DNA of 64,000 nt from positions 29,813-93,812 of the forward strand of contig SAXG01000095.1 in the NCBI GenBank assembly GCA_012932865.1, written 5' to 3'. The position numbers were made by a program, and so were the translations under genes. The notes below the pieces were generated by a model. It was not told where the DNA came from. It made no database searches and was given only the letters and a program-made list of their open reading frames with translations. The stretch comes from Amylostereum areolatum (Eukaryota; Basidiomycota; Agaricomycetes; Russulales; Stereaceae). Positions 23,698-33,979 of this stretch are shown piece after piece. The number at the start of each line of letters is the position of its first letter. The stretch's first letter is position 1.

Positions 23698-25043
23698 TTA
23701 GCTCCAGCAAATGGTGTTTTGCTGATGATGCTCAACGGAGAACTCCTCCAATTAGACTCGAGGTACCTAACGCTCTCGACCGAGATGGAAGAACGGGAAG
23801 TCAAACTACTTCGACGATTCCGGAAGCTAGCACAGCGGCTGTACTCAACGTCGCAGAGCTCCGAAGATTTCTCACCGAAGTCGGACACAGGGTCAACTGG
23901 CTCAATTGGGAAAGACACACCTTCCGTGCCACCTACGAAGGAGAAATCCTCCGAAGGCAAATGGAAACTACCGGAGTTCCCCATATGTCGCCACGCGACG
24001 GCCCTGACATCGACCTCATCTTCCATGGATATCACATCTCCCCGGGCTATACTGTTCGACCCGATCCCATCACGACCACCCTCACCAGACCCCCGTTCCT
24101 TCCTAACACCCCTCCGCGACCTGTCACCGCTCCTACACCGCCGGGATCCCTACCCATCCCCGGAATCACCCAGATTAACCCCGTCCAGCCTCCCATCGCT
24201 AGAAACGACGTATCCGGAGAGTACACCGGACAGCCCCTGGTTTCCCCAAAGCCCGGACAACCAACCGGAAGATCCACAGCGGAAAGTCCGTGACCAGTAC
24301 CTCGGACATCTCCTCCACTGCCAGCGATGCCTAGACTGCCAACTCCATTCCCAGCTTCTGCTGACGACACTCCCATGCCGTGGCACGGAGGTCCCCCTGC
24401 TTATCCCTTGTTCCTACGCTCGTACTCCGACCACACTAGAGATCCCATCGCCCAAGATCCCCGAATCACCTCACAGCGACGTAAACATGATTCTGTCGAC
24501 TCCGACGGAAGACCGCTCAAGCGAATCCGAAACGTCGGACTCCCCGATAAGTCGAGCGATGAGGAACTGCAACAAGATTCAAGAGATAATCGAGCAAATG
24601 ATGGAGACCCGCGCTCGCTGGAAACGAAACCAAGAGTCAACGGACAAATCGGACAGCTCAGCGGACGAACCGGACAGTCCGACGGACGACAAGACGAAGG
24701 AAGCAACCGAGAATCCCTCGGACAAATGGAACGACGAGCCGACCACATGGACGCAAGAGAAGTGGGACGCGATTCCCGCGAAGCCACGGAAACACTGCTG
24801 GAAATGCGGCGAGCGAGGCCATCTCCGCCAAGACTGTCCCCGTCGCAAGAACGCTCCCCCTCACTTCCCCCAATCGCGGTCTTGCTATCCCCTCCGACCA
24901 CAGACTCCTCTTCCTCGCCCTCGCCCTCGCCGTCTGGATATCGGCTACGGTCCAGGAACACTGATGTCCCACCCCCACCTCCGACGTACCGACGCTACCA
25001 CCTGCACCCACAGGCAGCTTCTGGGATTTCTCACGCGACATGA
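23698..25043 (+). pseudogene. Family-B ORF3, 3' segment, frame joined to the coiled coil
   Basis: After removing the 1.6-kb insertion, this is the frame that continues ORF3: LNVAELRRFLTEVGHRVNWL and WERHTFRATYEGEILRRQME, then a Pro-rich stretch. TGA at 24291-24293 (CGA to TGA possible) interrupts it; the same frame then stays open to 25043, rich in Arg, Asp and Ser. It overlaps the zinc-knuckle frame over its whole length. Confidence 0.4.
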
Positions 25044-25239
25044 GAGCCTGACGCACGAAGCCGCCCAACACGCCACCGAACAGTGGTTGTACTGGGAGGA
25101 CGCCATGCTCCGCACTCAGCGGGAACCCCCTTCGCGCTTCAACCACTCCTGGCGCGTCGACGATCTCTTCTGGAAGGAAGAAGATTGGGACTTGCAGGAA
25201 GCGGAGGAGTCGAAGGATCACTGGCCGGAGCCTTGGTAA
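23701..25239 (+). CDS. Family-B downstream zinc-knuckle ORF (overlapping frame)
   Basis: An uninterrupted frame of about 510 codons, +1 relative to the ORF3 frame. It contains a helical N-terminal segment (EREVKLLRRFRKLAQRLY), a Ser/Pro-rich middle, a helix IQEIIEQMMETRARWK, then a CCHC knuckle HCWKCGERGHLRQDC and the acidic C-terminus EEDWDLQEAEESKDHW. A second zinc-knuckle protein after pol is not part of a normal gypsy element. It could bind RNA as Gag does. How translation reaches it is unknown. Confidence 0.5.
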   Translation, partial: APANGVLLMMLNGELLQLDSRYLTLSTEMEEREVKLLRRFRKLAQRLYSTSQSSEDFSPKSDTGSTGSIGKDTPSVPPTKEKSSEGKWKLPEFPICRHATALTSTSSSMDITSPRAILFDPIPSRPPSPDPRSFLTPLRDLSPLLHRRDPYPSPESPRLTPSSLPSLETTYPESTPDSPWFPQSPDNQPEDPQRKVRDQYLGHLLHCQRCLDCQLHSQLLLTTLPCRGTEVPLLIPCSYARTPTTLEIPSPKIPESPHSDVNMILSTPTEDRSSESETSDSPISRAMRNCNKIQEIIEQMMETRARWKRNQESTDKSDSSADEPDSPTDDKTKEATENPSDKWNDEPTTWTQEKWDAIPAKPRKHCWKCGERGHLRQDCPRRKNAPPHFPQSRSCYPLRPQTPLPRPRPRRLDIGYGPGTLMSHPHLRRTDATTCTHRQLLGFLTRHESLTHEAAQHATEQWLYWEDAMLRTQREPPSRFNHSWRVDDLFWKEEDWDLQEAEESKDHWPEPW

Positions 25240-25491
25240 GCACATGGACAAACTTTTACCCATCATACGCACCAGCTCTTTCCCTTTTCCCTCATCATCA
25301 TCATCATCACGCTTTGCATTCATCGTTACGATACTTCTCGGACTAATCACGGACTGTGCCCTCATTCGTACGCATATTTTCCTCAGACTTCTCTACTGTA
25401 TAGGTTCCTGTCACTATGAGGAAGGCGAAGTGTTTGGTACTCTCCCTGCGACACGCTGGACGTGTCGCTTACTTACGACTAGTGTCTGATT

Positions 25492-26019
25492 ATGTACAAA
25501 TTCCCACTTACGATTTACGGCAATGATTACATCATTGCCCCTCTGCATCGTAAGAATAAAAGGGAAAGCCAGAGAGACTATGACACCCTCAGACATCGTC
25601 TAACAAACCCACTCGCACCACCCAAACCAATCAAAATGTCTTCCACTCTCGCCTCCTCCTCGTGTAACCTCTCCACCATCGACTCCACTCCTCCTACCAC
25701 CCCTCCTCCCTCACCCGTCCTCTCGCGCACTCCCACGCCCGACCCACGCGACGAAGAACTCCTTTGTCATCTCAAGAGAGTCACGGAACTCCTAAACCGT
25801 CCGGACGTCGCTCGTGCCATGAAGAGGCCGAGAAGCCTCGACGAAGAAGCCATGCGCGAGTCGAAGGGAAGATGCGGTGTCAAAGGGCTCTTCAAGAAAC
25901 ATGGGCTCCGATTCAGAAGCCCGGACCACGCGACGACGGCCAGGATAGGGCATCGGTTAGGGTCTCCCACGATGGACGGGGAGGACGTCAAAGTAGTGGA
26001 GGTGTTGCTGAAGCGTTAG
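25492..26019 (+). CDS. Family-B ORF4, small unknown protein
   Basis: 175 codons, or 127 from the second ATG at 25635, which follows a TATA-like AATAAAAGG (about 25553) and may be the true start. Thr/Pro-rich N-terminus, then a helical LLCHLKRVTELLNRPDVARAM and a basic stretch. No family recognised. Located between the zinc-knuckle ORF and the 3' LTR. Confidence 0.45.
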   Translation: MYKFPLTIYGNDYIIAPLHRKNKRESQRDYDTLRHRLTNPLAPPKPIKMSSTLASSSCNLSTIDSTPPTTPPPSPVLSRTPTPDPRDEELLCHLKRVTELLNRPDVARAMKRPRSLDEEAMRESKGRCGVKGLFKKHGLRFRSPDHATTARIGHRLGSPTMDGEDVKVVEVLLKR

Positions 26020-26090
26020 AATAGAATTCTATCGCTTGATTCCGGATAAGGATAAAAGGAGCGAACATCAAAAAATGAGGACTCAGAAGC

Positions 26091-26336
26091 GTGATGCAAC
26101 CCACACAATCACCCGACCTTACGATCCTCGCTGCAACCACCCCTCGCTGGCTTGTCATCGTCCTAAGCGTCATTGTCGGATTCACGATCTTCACCCTTCT
26201 CGTGTCAATCGTTTTCCTCCAACGATGGCGACGAATAAGCGACCAAGAACCTATTCAAGAAATCCCTTTAACAGTAATCCGATTCGTGAATCAACGGGAC
26301 GTCGATTCTAGAGAGGGGGCTAGTGTTACAACTTGA
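26091..26336 (+). CDS. Family-B ORF5, single-pass membrane peptide
   Basis: 81 codons. Residues ~20-44 (WLVIVLSVIVGFTIFTLLVS) form a clear transmembrane helix followed by basic QRWRR, giving a likely N-out/C-in anchor. The stop lies in the first bases of the 3' LTR. A TATA-like GGATAAAAGG at about 26047 precedes it. A membrane ORF in this position is where env genes sit in errantiviruses and retroviruses, but it is short and unrelated in sequence as far as I can see. Confidence 0.45.
   Translation: MMQPTQSPDLTILAATTPRWLVIVLSVIVGFTIFTLLVSIVFLQRWRRISDQEPIQEIPLTVIRFVNQRDVDSREGASVTT
26311..26319 (+). promoter_or_regulatory. Family-B polypurine tract
   Basis: GAGAGGGGG just before the 3' LTR start (TGTTACAAC at 26324); expected primer site. 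Confidence 0.7.
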
Positions 26337-26873
26337 TCAAGGTATTCCATTCCCTGTTGCCTTATTAGGAAGGACATCGCTAAAACGACGGATTACGACT
26401 GTGCCCCAGTTCGTAACCATCTCAACGACGCAACCACGACAGTGCCACAGATTGTCACCGTCTCAACGGCATAGCCACGACGGTGCCACAGATCGTCACC
26501 GTCTCAACGGCATAGCCACGACGGTGCCACAGTCTCGTCCCCGTAGATACTTGATACAACCGTCGCTCAATGTACATATGTTTACTCGACCTCCTTTCTT
26601 ATAAAAGGAGACTCAACGAACGAGCCATTCCCCAGCTCGTTCTCTTTGTAAATACAGGACTGTTCTAAATAGAACCTCCTCTTAAAGCTATTAAAGAGAA
26701 CCCAAAGTAACTAAGTCGAAAGCTCGCCTAAGTCTTCCATGAAGACTTACTGCTTCGCTTATCGACCTCAACCTTCGTATAACCGAGACGTCTGGATCAC
26801 CTGATCCCACTTCTCATACACATGAGTACTGTAGCCTGAGCCGCTTGTCACGTGATAAGGACCGTCCTTAACA
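26324..26873 (+). repeat. Family-B 3' LTR
   Basis: 550 bp, TGTTACAACTTG to CCTTAACA, same tandem repeats and TATA box as the 5' copy. Confidence 0.9.
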
Positions 26874-27640
26874 CCTCCCCGCTACTTGTCTCCCCTCTGT
26901 CTCATTACCAGCACCGTTGTGTCCCCCCCGCTTTCACGTCGCCCCCGCCGCCTTGTCTCGTCACCCCGGTTGTCGTGTCGCCCCATCTTTCGCATCTCTC
27001 CCGCCGCCTTGTCACCCCGCCCTCGTCCCCCCTCCATCTTGGCAACCCCTTCATGGCATCACTTTCCGCCGCCACAGCGCCCCTGCCGTTGCATCGCCCC
27101 TGCCGTCATGTCCACTCTGCCTTGTCACCCCCACCACCTCGTTGTCCCCGCCACCTTGTCGCCCCTCTGTCTTGTCACCCTTCCATCTCGCCTCCCCTCC
27201 GTCCTGTCTCTCCGCCGTCCCGTCACCCCGCTGCCTGGTCACCCCCTTGTCTTGAAGCCCGGTTGTCGTGTCAGCCTTGCCTCATCACTCCCACCACCTC
27301 GTCATCCCCGCCACCTCGATACTCCTCTGGCTCGATACTCCTCTGGCTCGTCGCCCCTCCGTCTCGTCGCCCCTGCCGTTGTGTCGCCCCCGCCTCGTCA
27401 CCCCGCCGTTGCATCGCCACCGCCGCCGTCACCCCTCCCTTTCATTGCCCCCGTTGTCGTGTCGCCCCCGTTGTCGCGTCCCCCCCACACCTCATCTCCC
27501 TGCCACCCTCATCATCTCCACCACCTGATCAATGCTCCGTCCGGTCCCCCTGTGCCTTGGCGCCCCTGCTGTTGTGTTGTGTCGCCCTGTCACCCCCGCA
27601 TTGTGTCGCCCCTCGTTTTCCTTCTTGCCTCTCAATGCCC
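26874..27640. repeat. Pyrimidine-rich low-complexity tract
   Basis: C/T-rich imperfect repeats built on CGTCACCCC and CGCCCCTGCCG on the plus strand, resembling the opposite strand of the G-rich interior of the element at 22097-23697. The long frames here on both strands are compositional. It may be a degraded inverted copy of that element. Confidence 0.5.
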
Positions 27641-28009
27641 CGCTGCCTCATTACTTATGTTTGCTTATCAGACATTATTATGTCACATACATTTACTTAC
27701 TTTTGTTACAATATTATGCACAATATAATTGGTTTGGTCATCATAATATTGTGTGATTAAGGTCTACAAACAAATAAGAAATGCCAAGGTGTAGGTTGAA
27801 GGTGTGTTGGTAAGTACTTGGTGTCTAGTTTACCTAGGTTATACTTCAGTTATTGTTCAGTTGACCAACCCCCCAATGAATACGTAGGTTTCAGACCAGT
27901 TTCACAGTTTGGGTGTTTCACCTGTTTTAGGGGTTGTACAACTTGGCAACTAGCCAAAACATGCCTTAACTCAATGTGTTAGATTGCTGATGTCTCATCT
28001 TGCTACTGT
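27641..28009. other. AT-rich sequence without recognisable gene
   Basis: No ORF or repeat identified. Confidence 0.3.
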
Positions 28010-28255
28010 CTCGCTACCCGTTGTCATGTTTCCCCAGGCTGTATGTACTACATCTACTGGTACTACTAGTAACCACAGAATGCTAAGTGTTCTAAAGCAA
28101 AAATTGGGGTTTGAACCAAGTCCGAACCGAGTTCAAACCTGAACCGAGGTTCGGTTCAGGTTCAGGTTCAGGTTCACCCCCAGAGGTGTCGGTTCAGGTT
28201 CAGGTTCGGGCAAGATGGGTCCCGAACCGAACCGAACTGAACTTTGGCAAAACTA
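28010..28255. mobile_element. Right-end fragment of the hAT MITE (GGTTCA repeats)
   Basis: Matches 46295-46561 closely, including the CTACTGGTACTACTAG stretch and the GGTTCAGGTTCAGG array, and ends in a mutated TIR (TTTGGCAAAACTA). The left half is not recognisable. Confidence 0.65.
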
Positions 28256-29100
28256 CATCAGGGATCCTACCCCCTAGTTATTGAAGATAATTGACCGTAA
28301 TTGTGCTCAGTTACTGTCAATTACCATCAGTTACTGGAAGTTGGTAATTACAGCAAATTACGTAGGTCAGCCTGAGTTATTTTTTTTACTTGAGCATAGT
28401 TACTTGTTATTGATTCAATTACCTTCAATTATTGTCCCAAACACCCCTAGAATAAGGCAGGCAGGTAGCCACAGTAATTAAAGGTAATTGCAGACCATAA
28501 ATATCCATTTGCTTGTCACTTATCAGGCTTATATAAACAAACTTATCAATAGCTTTAGAATGCTTAAACAGATATATTAATTTATAAGTTGAGGTACAAA
28601 ATATTATTACATAATCAAAGTCAAGAATGAACAGATCCCAACACTGCCGAAACAAGAAGGCATGACTGAAAAGAATGACATCGGCAAGATGGACACGACC
28701 GAGATATAATGATCAACTCACCTGTTCCGGCTCTCCAAAGCTCCCGAATGTACTGTACCATTTAAATCGGTTCGCCACCCTGTTGTGACCGTGACAGGCC
28801 TGGCGAAAATTTCCATCTGCCAAACCATGTGCGTGAGCGTGACAACAATAAAATTTCGCCGGGCCAAGCGCGCCGGGCGGCCGTGAACGGCCATTTATAA
28901 TGGTGACATCATCGGGGTTCAACAAATGGTTTCGCCGGTGACCTTCGTGACGCATGACATCAGAAAAATTTCGCCAATTTTGGCCTCTCTGTGACCCGTG
29001 ACTGGCGAACCGATTTAAATGGTACAGTAGTCCTAAAGAACATGCTAGAAGAGTCAGCCAGCGGACGGCGCGAACTCCGGTAAGCGACGCACCTGATGCC
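28256..29100 (+). repeat. Dispersed repeat E, forward copy interrupted by a MITE
   Basis: Starts CATCAGGGATCC. Apart from the MITE it is the inverted counterpart of 31327-31889. The inverted copy lacks the MITE and so shows the empty target (a single TA). Confidence 0.75.
28753..29027 (+). mobile_element. 275-bp MITE, copy 3
   Basis: TA at 28751-28752 and 29028-29029. Slightly diverged from the two copies in family-A pol. Confidence 0.9.
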
Positions 29101-29107
29101 GTAGCAT

Positions 29108-30640
29108 CAGGGAAACCCCCCCATAGTTATTTTTGGTAATGGTTTCCCGGTTTGGCCACGACGGGGCAGAGCAAGCATGGCCAAACAGAAGTCGAGTGTG
29201 CGCGAGGTGCTGCCGCCCTACCACCTTCCACCGAGATTTTTAGAGTTGAATACTTTATAGGTTGCGATTTATACTATATTACTTTACATCTGTGAGCTTG
29301 AAACAACGAAAACGACTGAGTGGGCACGACTGCTACACGCACGAGTTCACGTCCGAAAATTTCCTAATTAGGACGTCGACGCGAGACGCGCTGGCTGTGG
29401 GCACCTCCGAGACTGTTTTTGTTGTAGCTCTCAAACTATTGCTCATGTACAGAAGACAGTTATATGCGAATGATCAGTATAGAAATGCGATTCTGAGAGT
29501 ATCAAGATCATATTTTTTTTGCGAGTTTTTGCAGGGGTGGTCTGCAGAGCTCAACCCCCCCTGTTCATGCTTTTTTGACCATTCAGTGATATTCCAAAGA
29601 CAGAGGAGCACAGAACATGATGTATTCAACTTTATGGTACATATACAATGCATAGAATAGGTGATCTACATAGATCCAGAGGATCCCAGAAAGAAAACAC
29701 CCCTCCTGCTCAAAAAAGCGCCAGCATCCACCCTCCTCCTGAGACTGCCTGACCGCCTATCATTCAAGTGGAGGGAGCACGAGCAGGGACACGGAGGCAT
29801 TCGTGGTCCGTGCGTTCGTCGGGCGTGGAGACGAAGGGAGCGGACGCCGATAGGGAGCCGTGCGCGTGGAGGGTGAGGCCTAGGAGTTTGCAACTGACAG
29901 TGCTTGCGCGGGAGGGCTGTCGGTTAGGGGGCCAGCATGGCGTCGTCTGGGAACGACGGATGGGCGCGGGGGCACGTCAAGGGATGGGATTCGGTGTCGA
30001 GCGCGGGTGGCCTTGCGCATCGAGCACGGAGGGCCGTGTGCGTCAAGTGTGCGCGGGCGTGTTGAGCGTGAGCGGCTGTGCGCAACGAGCGAGTGGGCGC
30101 GTCGGGCACGTGCGGGCGGGCGCGTCGAGCGCGGGCGCGGGCGTCGGGCGTCGGGCGTCGAGGGCGCGCGGGGATAGGCGACGAGGGCGCGCGGGGATAG
30201 GCGACGAGGGAGCACATCGAGGGAGGGGACGAGGGACGGGACGAAGGAGGGGGCGCGGGCGTGTCGAGGGCGGGGATGCGGGCGAGGACGTGGGCGCGTC
30301 GAGGACGAGGAGGGCGGGGCCGAGGGCGGGTGCGTGAGCATCGTGGACACCGGTGGTTCGAGGGCGCGGGGGTGGGCGTGGACCGTGCAGGCGTGAGCAG
30401 GTTGAGGGCGCGTGCGCGTGGTTGTTGAGGGCGTGTGCGCGCGGGCGTTGAGGACGCGGGCGTGCGGGCGTTGAGGACGCGGGCGTGCGGGCGCTGAGCG
30501 CGAGGGCGTGGGTGTGGAGGGAGGGAGGGCGAGCGCGTGCGCGCGGGGGGGACGGCGGGAGGAACGCGTGCGAGGACGCATGCACGGGGGAGGAGGTATT
30601 GGACGCGTTGGAGGGTTGGCGCGGAGGCGGAGGCATTGGA
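29108..30640 (+). repeat. Dispersed repeat F with GC-rich minisatellite
   Basis: Starts CATCAGGGAAACC. 29108-29815 is unique-looking sequence; about 29960-30640 is a G/C-rich irregular tandem array built on GGGCGTTGAGGACGCGGGCG. An inverted copy lies at 42855-44009 and lacks a piece near 29.8-29.9 kb. ORFs of over 300 codons on both strands in the array are artefacts of composition. Confidence 0.65.
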
Positions 30641-31326
30641 GCGGGGACGGCGCGGTTCCATGCGCGTCTGGGACCCGTACGTGTTGAGGGGCACGCGTGG
30701 ACGGTAGCGGCGGCGAGGATAGGGGCGAGGGTACATTCGCGTCACGGGCCTGTGCGCATATGCGTGTGGGGTTGACGAAGGTGGGGGGTTTTGCGAGAGG
30801 GTGTCGGAGAACTTCATGGGTTCTTGTACATCGCACTGCGGACTTGGCATGAACAGCCGTCAGAATTCAGAGCGCTCGGGAGATGCGGATGACGCACCTA
30901 GCGAGCTCCCCGATGCTCTCACTCCCTCGTTACCTTCACCTTCGCTTCCCTCGACTTGGAGGACTTCGGACTTGCGATTCCAGGCGTCGGTGTTGAACGT
31001 TGTTGACGCGTTTGCGTCGAGACCGCACGGACGGAGCCGCACGGACGGAGCTTGCGTCACCGTGACGAGCCGTCACGCTGGCCGCGAGCATATAAGCCGG
31101 AGTTTTCCGAGTCGTCGTCTGTCGTCTCTTTCCCCGTTTCTCTTCCTTGTCCCCACTCTCCTCCTCCGTTTCCTCCCTTCTTTCACTGCCCTTGTCTCTT
31201 GCCTACTGCTTCTTACGCCTCACCGCATCTGCCGAGTTCGCGCCGCCTTCCGGCGCATTTTCTTCGGGTTCGCTCCCGACCCTTTCTCGTCGCGCGCGTT
31301 TACGGGCACTTTCCCGTTTAGTTTAC
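30641..31326 (+). repeat. Inverted repeat arm X with promoter-like sequence
   Basis: Inverted counterpart of 31890-32667. Contains a palindromic GTCACCGTGACG motif, a TATA box CATATAAGC (about 31089) and then pyrimidine-rich DNA, i.e. a promoter-like layout. It follows the minisatellite directly. Confidence 0.6.
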
Positions 31327-31889
31327 GGCATCAGGTGCGTCGCTTACCCGAGTTCGTGCCGTCCGCTGGCTGACTCTGCTAGCATGTTCTTTAGGACTAC
31401 AACCGGGAGCTTTGGAGAGCCGGAGCCGGTGAGTCGATCGTCATATCTCGCTTGTGTCCATCTTGCTGACCTCATTCTTTTTAGTCATGCCTTATTGTTT
31501 CAGCGGTGTTGGGATTTGTTCTTTCTTGACTTTGATTATGTAATAATACTGTATACTTTATGGATTAATATACTTGTTGAAGCATTATAAATTTATTGAT
31601 AAGCTTGGTTATATAAGCCTGATAATTGGCATGCAAATGGATATTTATAATCTGCAATTACCTTTAATTACTGTGGCTACCTGCCTGCCTTATTCTAGGG
31701 GTGTTTGGGATGGTAATTGAAGGTAATTGAATCAATGACAAGTAACTATGCTCAAGTAAAAAAAATAACTCAGGCTGACCTACGTAATTTGCTGTAATTA
31801 CCAATTTCCAGTAACTGATGGTAATTGATGGTAACTGAGCACAATTACGGTCAATTACCTTCAATAACTAGGGGGTAGGATCCCTGATG
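31327..31889 (-). repeat. Dispersed repeat E, inverted copy without MITE
   Basis: Reverse complement of 28256-29100 minus the MITE; ends TCCCTGATG. Sits between the two X arms, forming a large X-E-X' palindrome-like structure. Confidence 0.7.
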
Positions 31890-32667
31890 AGACTAAACGG
31901 AAACCCGTCCTGAACGCGCGCGGCGGGAAAGGGGCAAGAGCGAACACAAAGACAATGCGCTGCATGGCGGCGCGAACTCGGTAGATGCGGTGAGGTGTAG
32001 GAAGCAATAGGCAAGAGGCGAGGGCAGTGGAGGAAGGGAAGGAACAAAGGAGGAGATTGGGGTCAAGGAAGGGAAACAGGAAAAGAGACAACAGACGAAG
32101 CCTCGGAAAACTCCGGTTTATATGCTCACGGCCAGTGTGACGGCTCGTCACGGTGACGCAAGCTCCATCCGTGCGGTCTCGACGCGACCGCGTCAACAAT
32201 GTTCAACACCGACGCCTGGAATCACAAGTCCGAAGTCCTCCAAGCTCCAAGTCGAGGGAAGCGAAGGTGAAGGTGACGAGAGGGAGTGAGAGCATCGGGA
32301 AGCTCGCTAGGTGCGTCATCCGCATCTCCCTCATGCTCTCAATTCTGATGGCTACTGTCCACGCGTGCCCCTCAACGTTGAACACGTACGGGTCCCAGAC
32401 GCGCATGGAACCGCGCTGTCCCCACTCCAATGCCTCCGCCTCCGCGCCAACCCTCCAACGCGTCCAAGACCTCCTCCCCCGTGCATGCGTCCTCACATGC
32501 GTCCTCGCACGCGTTCCTCCTGCCATCCCCCCCGCGTGCACGCGCTCGCCTGCCCTCCCTCAATGTGTGTGCACACGCTCAACACGCCCGTCCGCCCGCA
32601 CTCAATACGCCCTCACGTGCGCCCTCCACACCCACGCCCTCGCGCTCAGCGCCCGCGCTGTCACGTG
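31890..32667 (-). repeat. Inverted repeat arm X'
   Basis: Reverse complement of 30.6-31.3 kb with about 10-15% differences by eye, with the TATA-like sequence at about 32110; ends GCGCTGTCAC. The same terminal motif, inverted (GTGACAGCGCG), begins repeat F' at 42855. Confidence 0.6.
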
Positions 32668-33979
32668 AAAAGTGGTTCCTTTCACTTCTAGGCTTGCCGG
32701 GTTTTCCTCTTTCCCAGGGGTACCTAGTTGTTCGAGGGAGTGAGATTCAAGCTTGTGTCTGGCGAACAGATCAGAAAGATCTTTATTCTCCAGAGCAGAC
32801 GCCGTTTGGTGCCGAAGACGGGTGTATCAAGTGTACCAACGTAGATGCACTTAATACAAAAGACCGGTGGTGATTTATTTAACTCGAACCTGACGTTGAA
32901 CAGGCAAAGTACTGTACCATTTAAATCGGTTCGCCAGTCACGGGTCACAGAGAGGCCAAAATTGGCGAAATTTTTCTGATGTCATGTGTCACGAAGGTCA
33001 CCGGCGAAACCATTTGTTGAACCCCGATGATGTCACCATTAGAAATGGCCGTTCACAGCCGCCCGGCGCGCTTGGCCCGGCGAAATTTTATTGTTGTCAC
33101 GCTCACGCACATGGTTTGGCGGATGGAAATTTTCGCCAGGCCTGTCACGGTCACAACAGGGTGGCGAACCGATTTAAATGGTACAGTAAGCTCAAATCAA
33201 GCTTGATGAACGAAGTCTGTGAGATTCCTGATGAATCTAACAGACTAGAGCGAGTCACGAGACGACCGAAACCGATTTCCTAAGTGTAGTCGCACACTTA
33301 GAAAGACTTAAGAGAACTGAGTAAGAGAACTAGTAGACGTGGGTTGCAAAGTGTTTCGAACTTCAACTGACGTGCACTGGGATATACTGGATATATATCG
33401 CTTCTAGCTACAGGGGGGGGAGCTTTATATACATACACCTTTCGTGCTTAGTAATCCTTGTGGAGACCCATTTGCTGTCTTTGTAATACGCTGACTGATC
33501 CTAAGATCTGTTGACAAGAGCTTAGGAATGCTTATAGAGCATTACTAAGCATCGTCTGCCTGCGTTTACTAAGCATGGGGCTCTTCTAGTTACAGCCGAG
33601 CGACATGGAAAAGGGTAGAAAGATATGGAAGGGAGAATTTGAGAAGGCAGTAGCAAGTTCCGAAGAAGGGAAGATGTAAGGGTAAATAAGGTGTGTTTGG
33701 AAATGGGCAGTGAATGGTATGACAAACGGAGATAGCAATGTATGAAAAGGAGAATAGCGACGATAAGCAAAGGGGAGATGGTAGTGGCCACAGAACAACA
33801 CGGGGTAATCGAGCAACGTAGGGACTGGAGACGAGCGACATAGATGGGACAACGGAAAAGGGTCATTCCGACAGAGTGATATGGGGTAGTAGGTGAGACA
33901 TAATAGAAAAGAGGAAGCGGAGAACGTTCTGGCGATAGTAGGAAGGCGACCATCTTCCTACTGACCTAACTGTTCTTAC
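32668..33979. other. Non-coding stretch containing MITE copy 4
   Basis: Apart from the MITE (32912-33186) I see only short frames and a run of nine G near 33412. No gene could be supported. Confidence 0.3.
32912..33186 (-). mobile_element. 275-bp MITE, copy 4 (inverted)
   Basis: Same ends and length as the other copies, opposite orientation; TA at 32910-32911 and 33187-33188. Confidence 0.9.

Larger units (their letters stand above)
10123..26873 (+). mobile_element. Ty3/gypsy chromovirus, family B, with extra ORFs and nested insertions
   Basis: 5' LTR 10123-10671 and 3' LTR 26324-26873 bracket gag, pol with chromodomain, and a 4.8-kb stretch after pol holding further ORFs. Three later insertions are nested in it: a solo family-A LTR (10864-11283), a pogo-like transposon (16792-21214) and a TTA-flanked element (22097-23697). 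Without these the element would be about 10.3 kb. Inactive: TGA in gag (12820) and TAA in integrase (16380). The 5-bp flanks GCTGC and CCTCC do not match, so one junction has been rearranged. Confidence 0.88.

Noticed and set aside
26091..26336. Calling ORF5 an envelope gene
   Set aside because: Only 81 codons with one membrane helix; no fusion peptide, cysteine pattern or cleavage site, so only the position is env-like.
26852..27760. Plus-strand frames of about 300 codons after the family-B 3' LTR
   Set aside because: C/T-rich low complexity; starts inside the LTR and changes frame freely.
29768..30850. Frames of 190-320 codons on both strands
   Set aside because: They lie in the GC-rich minisatellite, are present in several frames at once, and consist of Arg/Ala/Pro/His repeats; stop codons are simply rare in this composition.
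28713..33283. Short frame starting MCHEGHRRN or MRHEGHRRN found four times
   Set aside because: It is the MITE sequence itself, including its inverted repeat; no evidence of translation.
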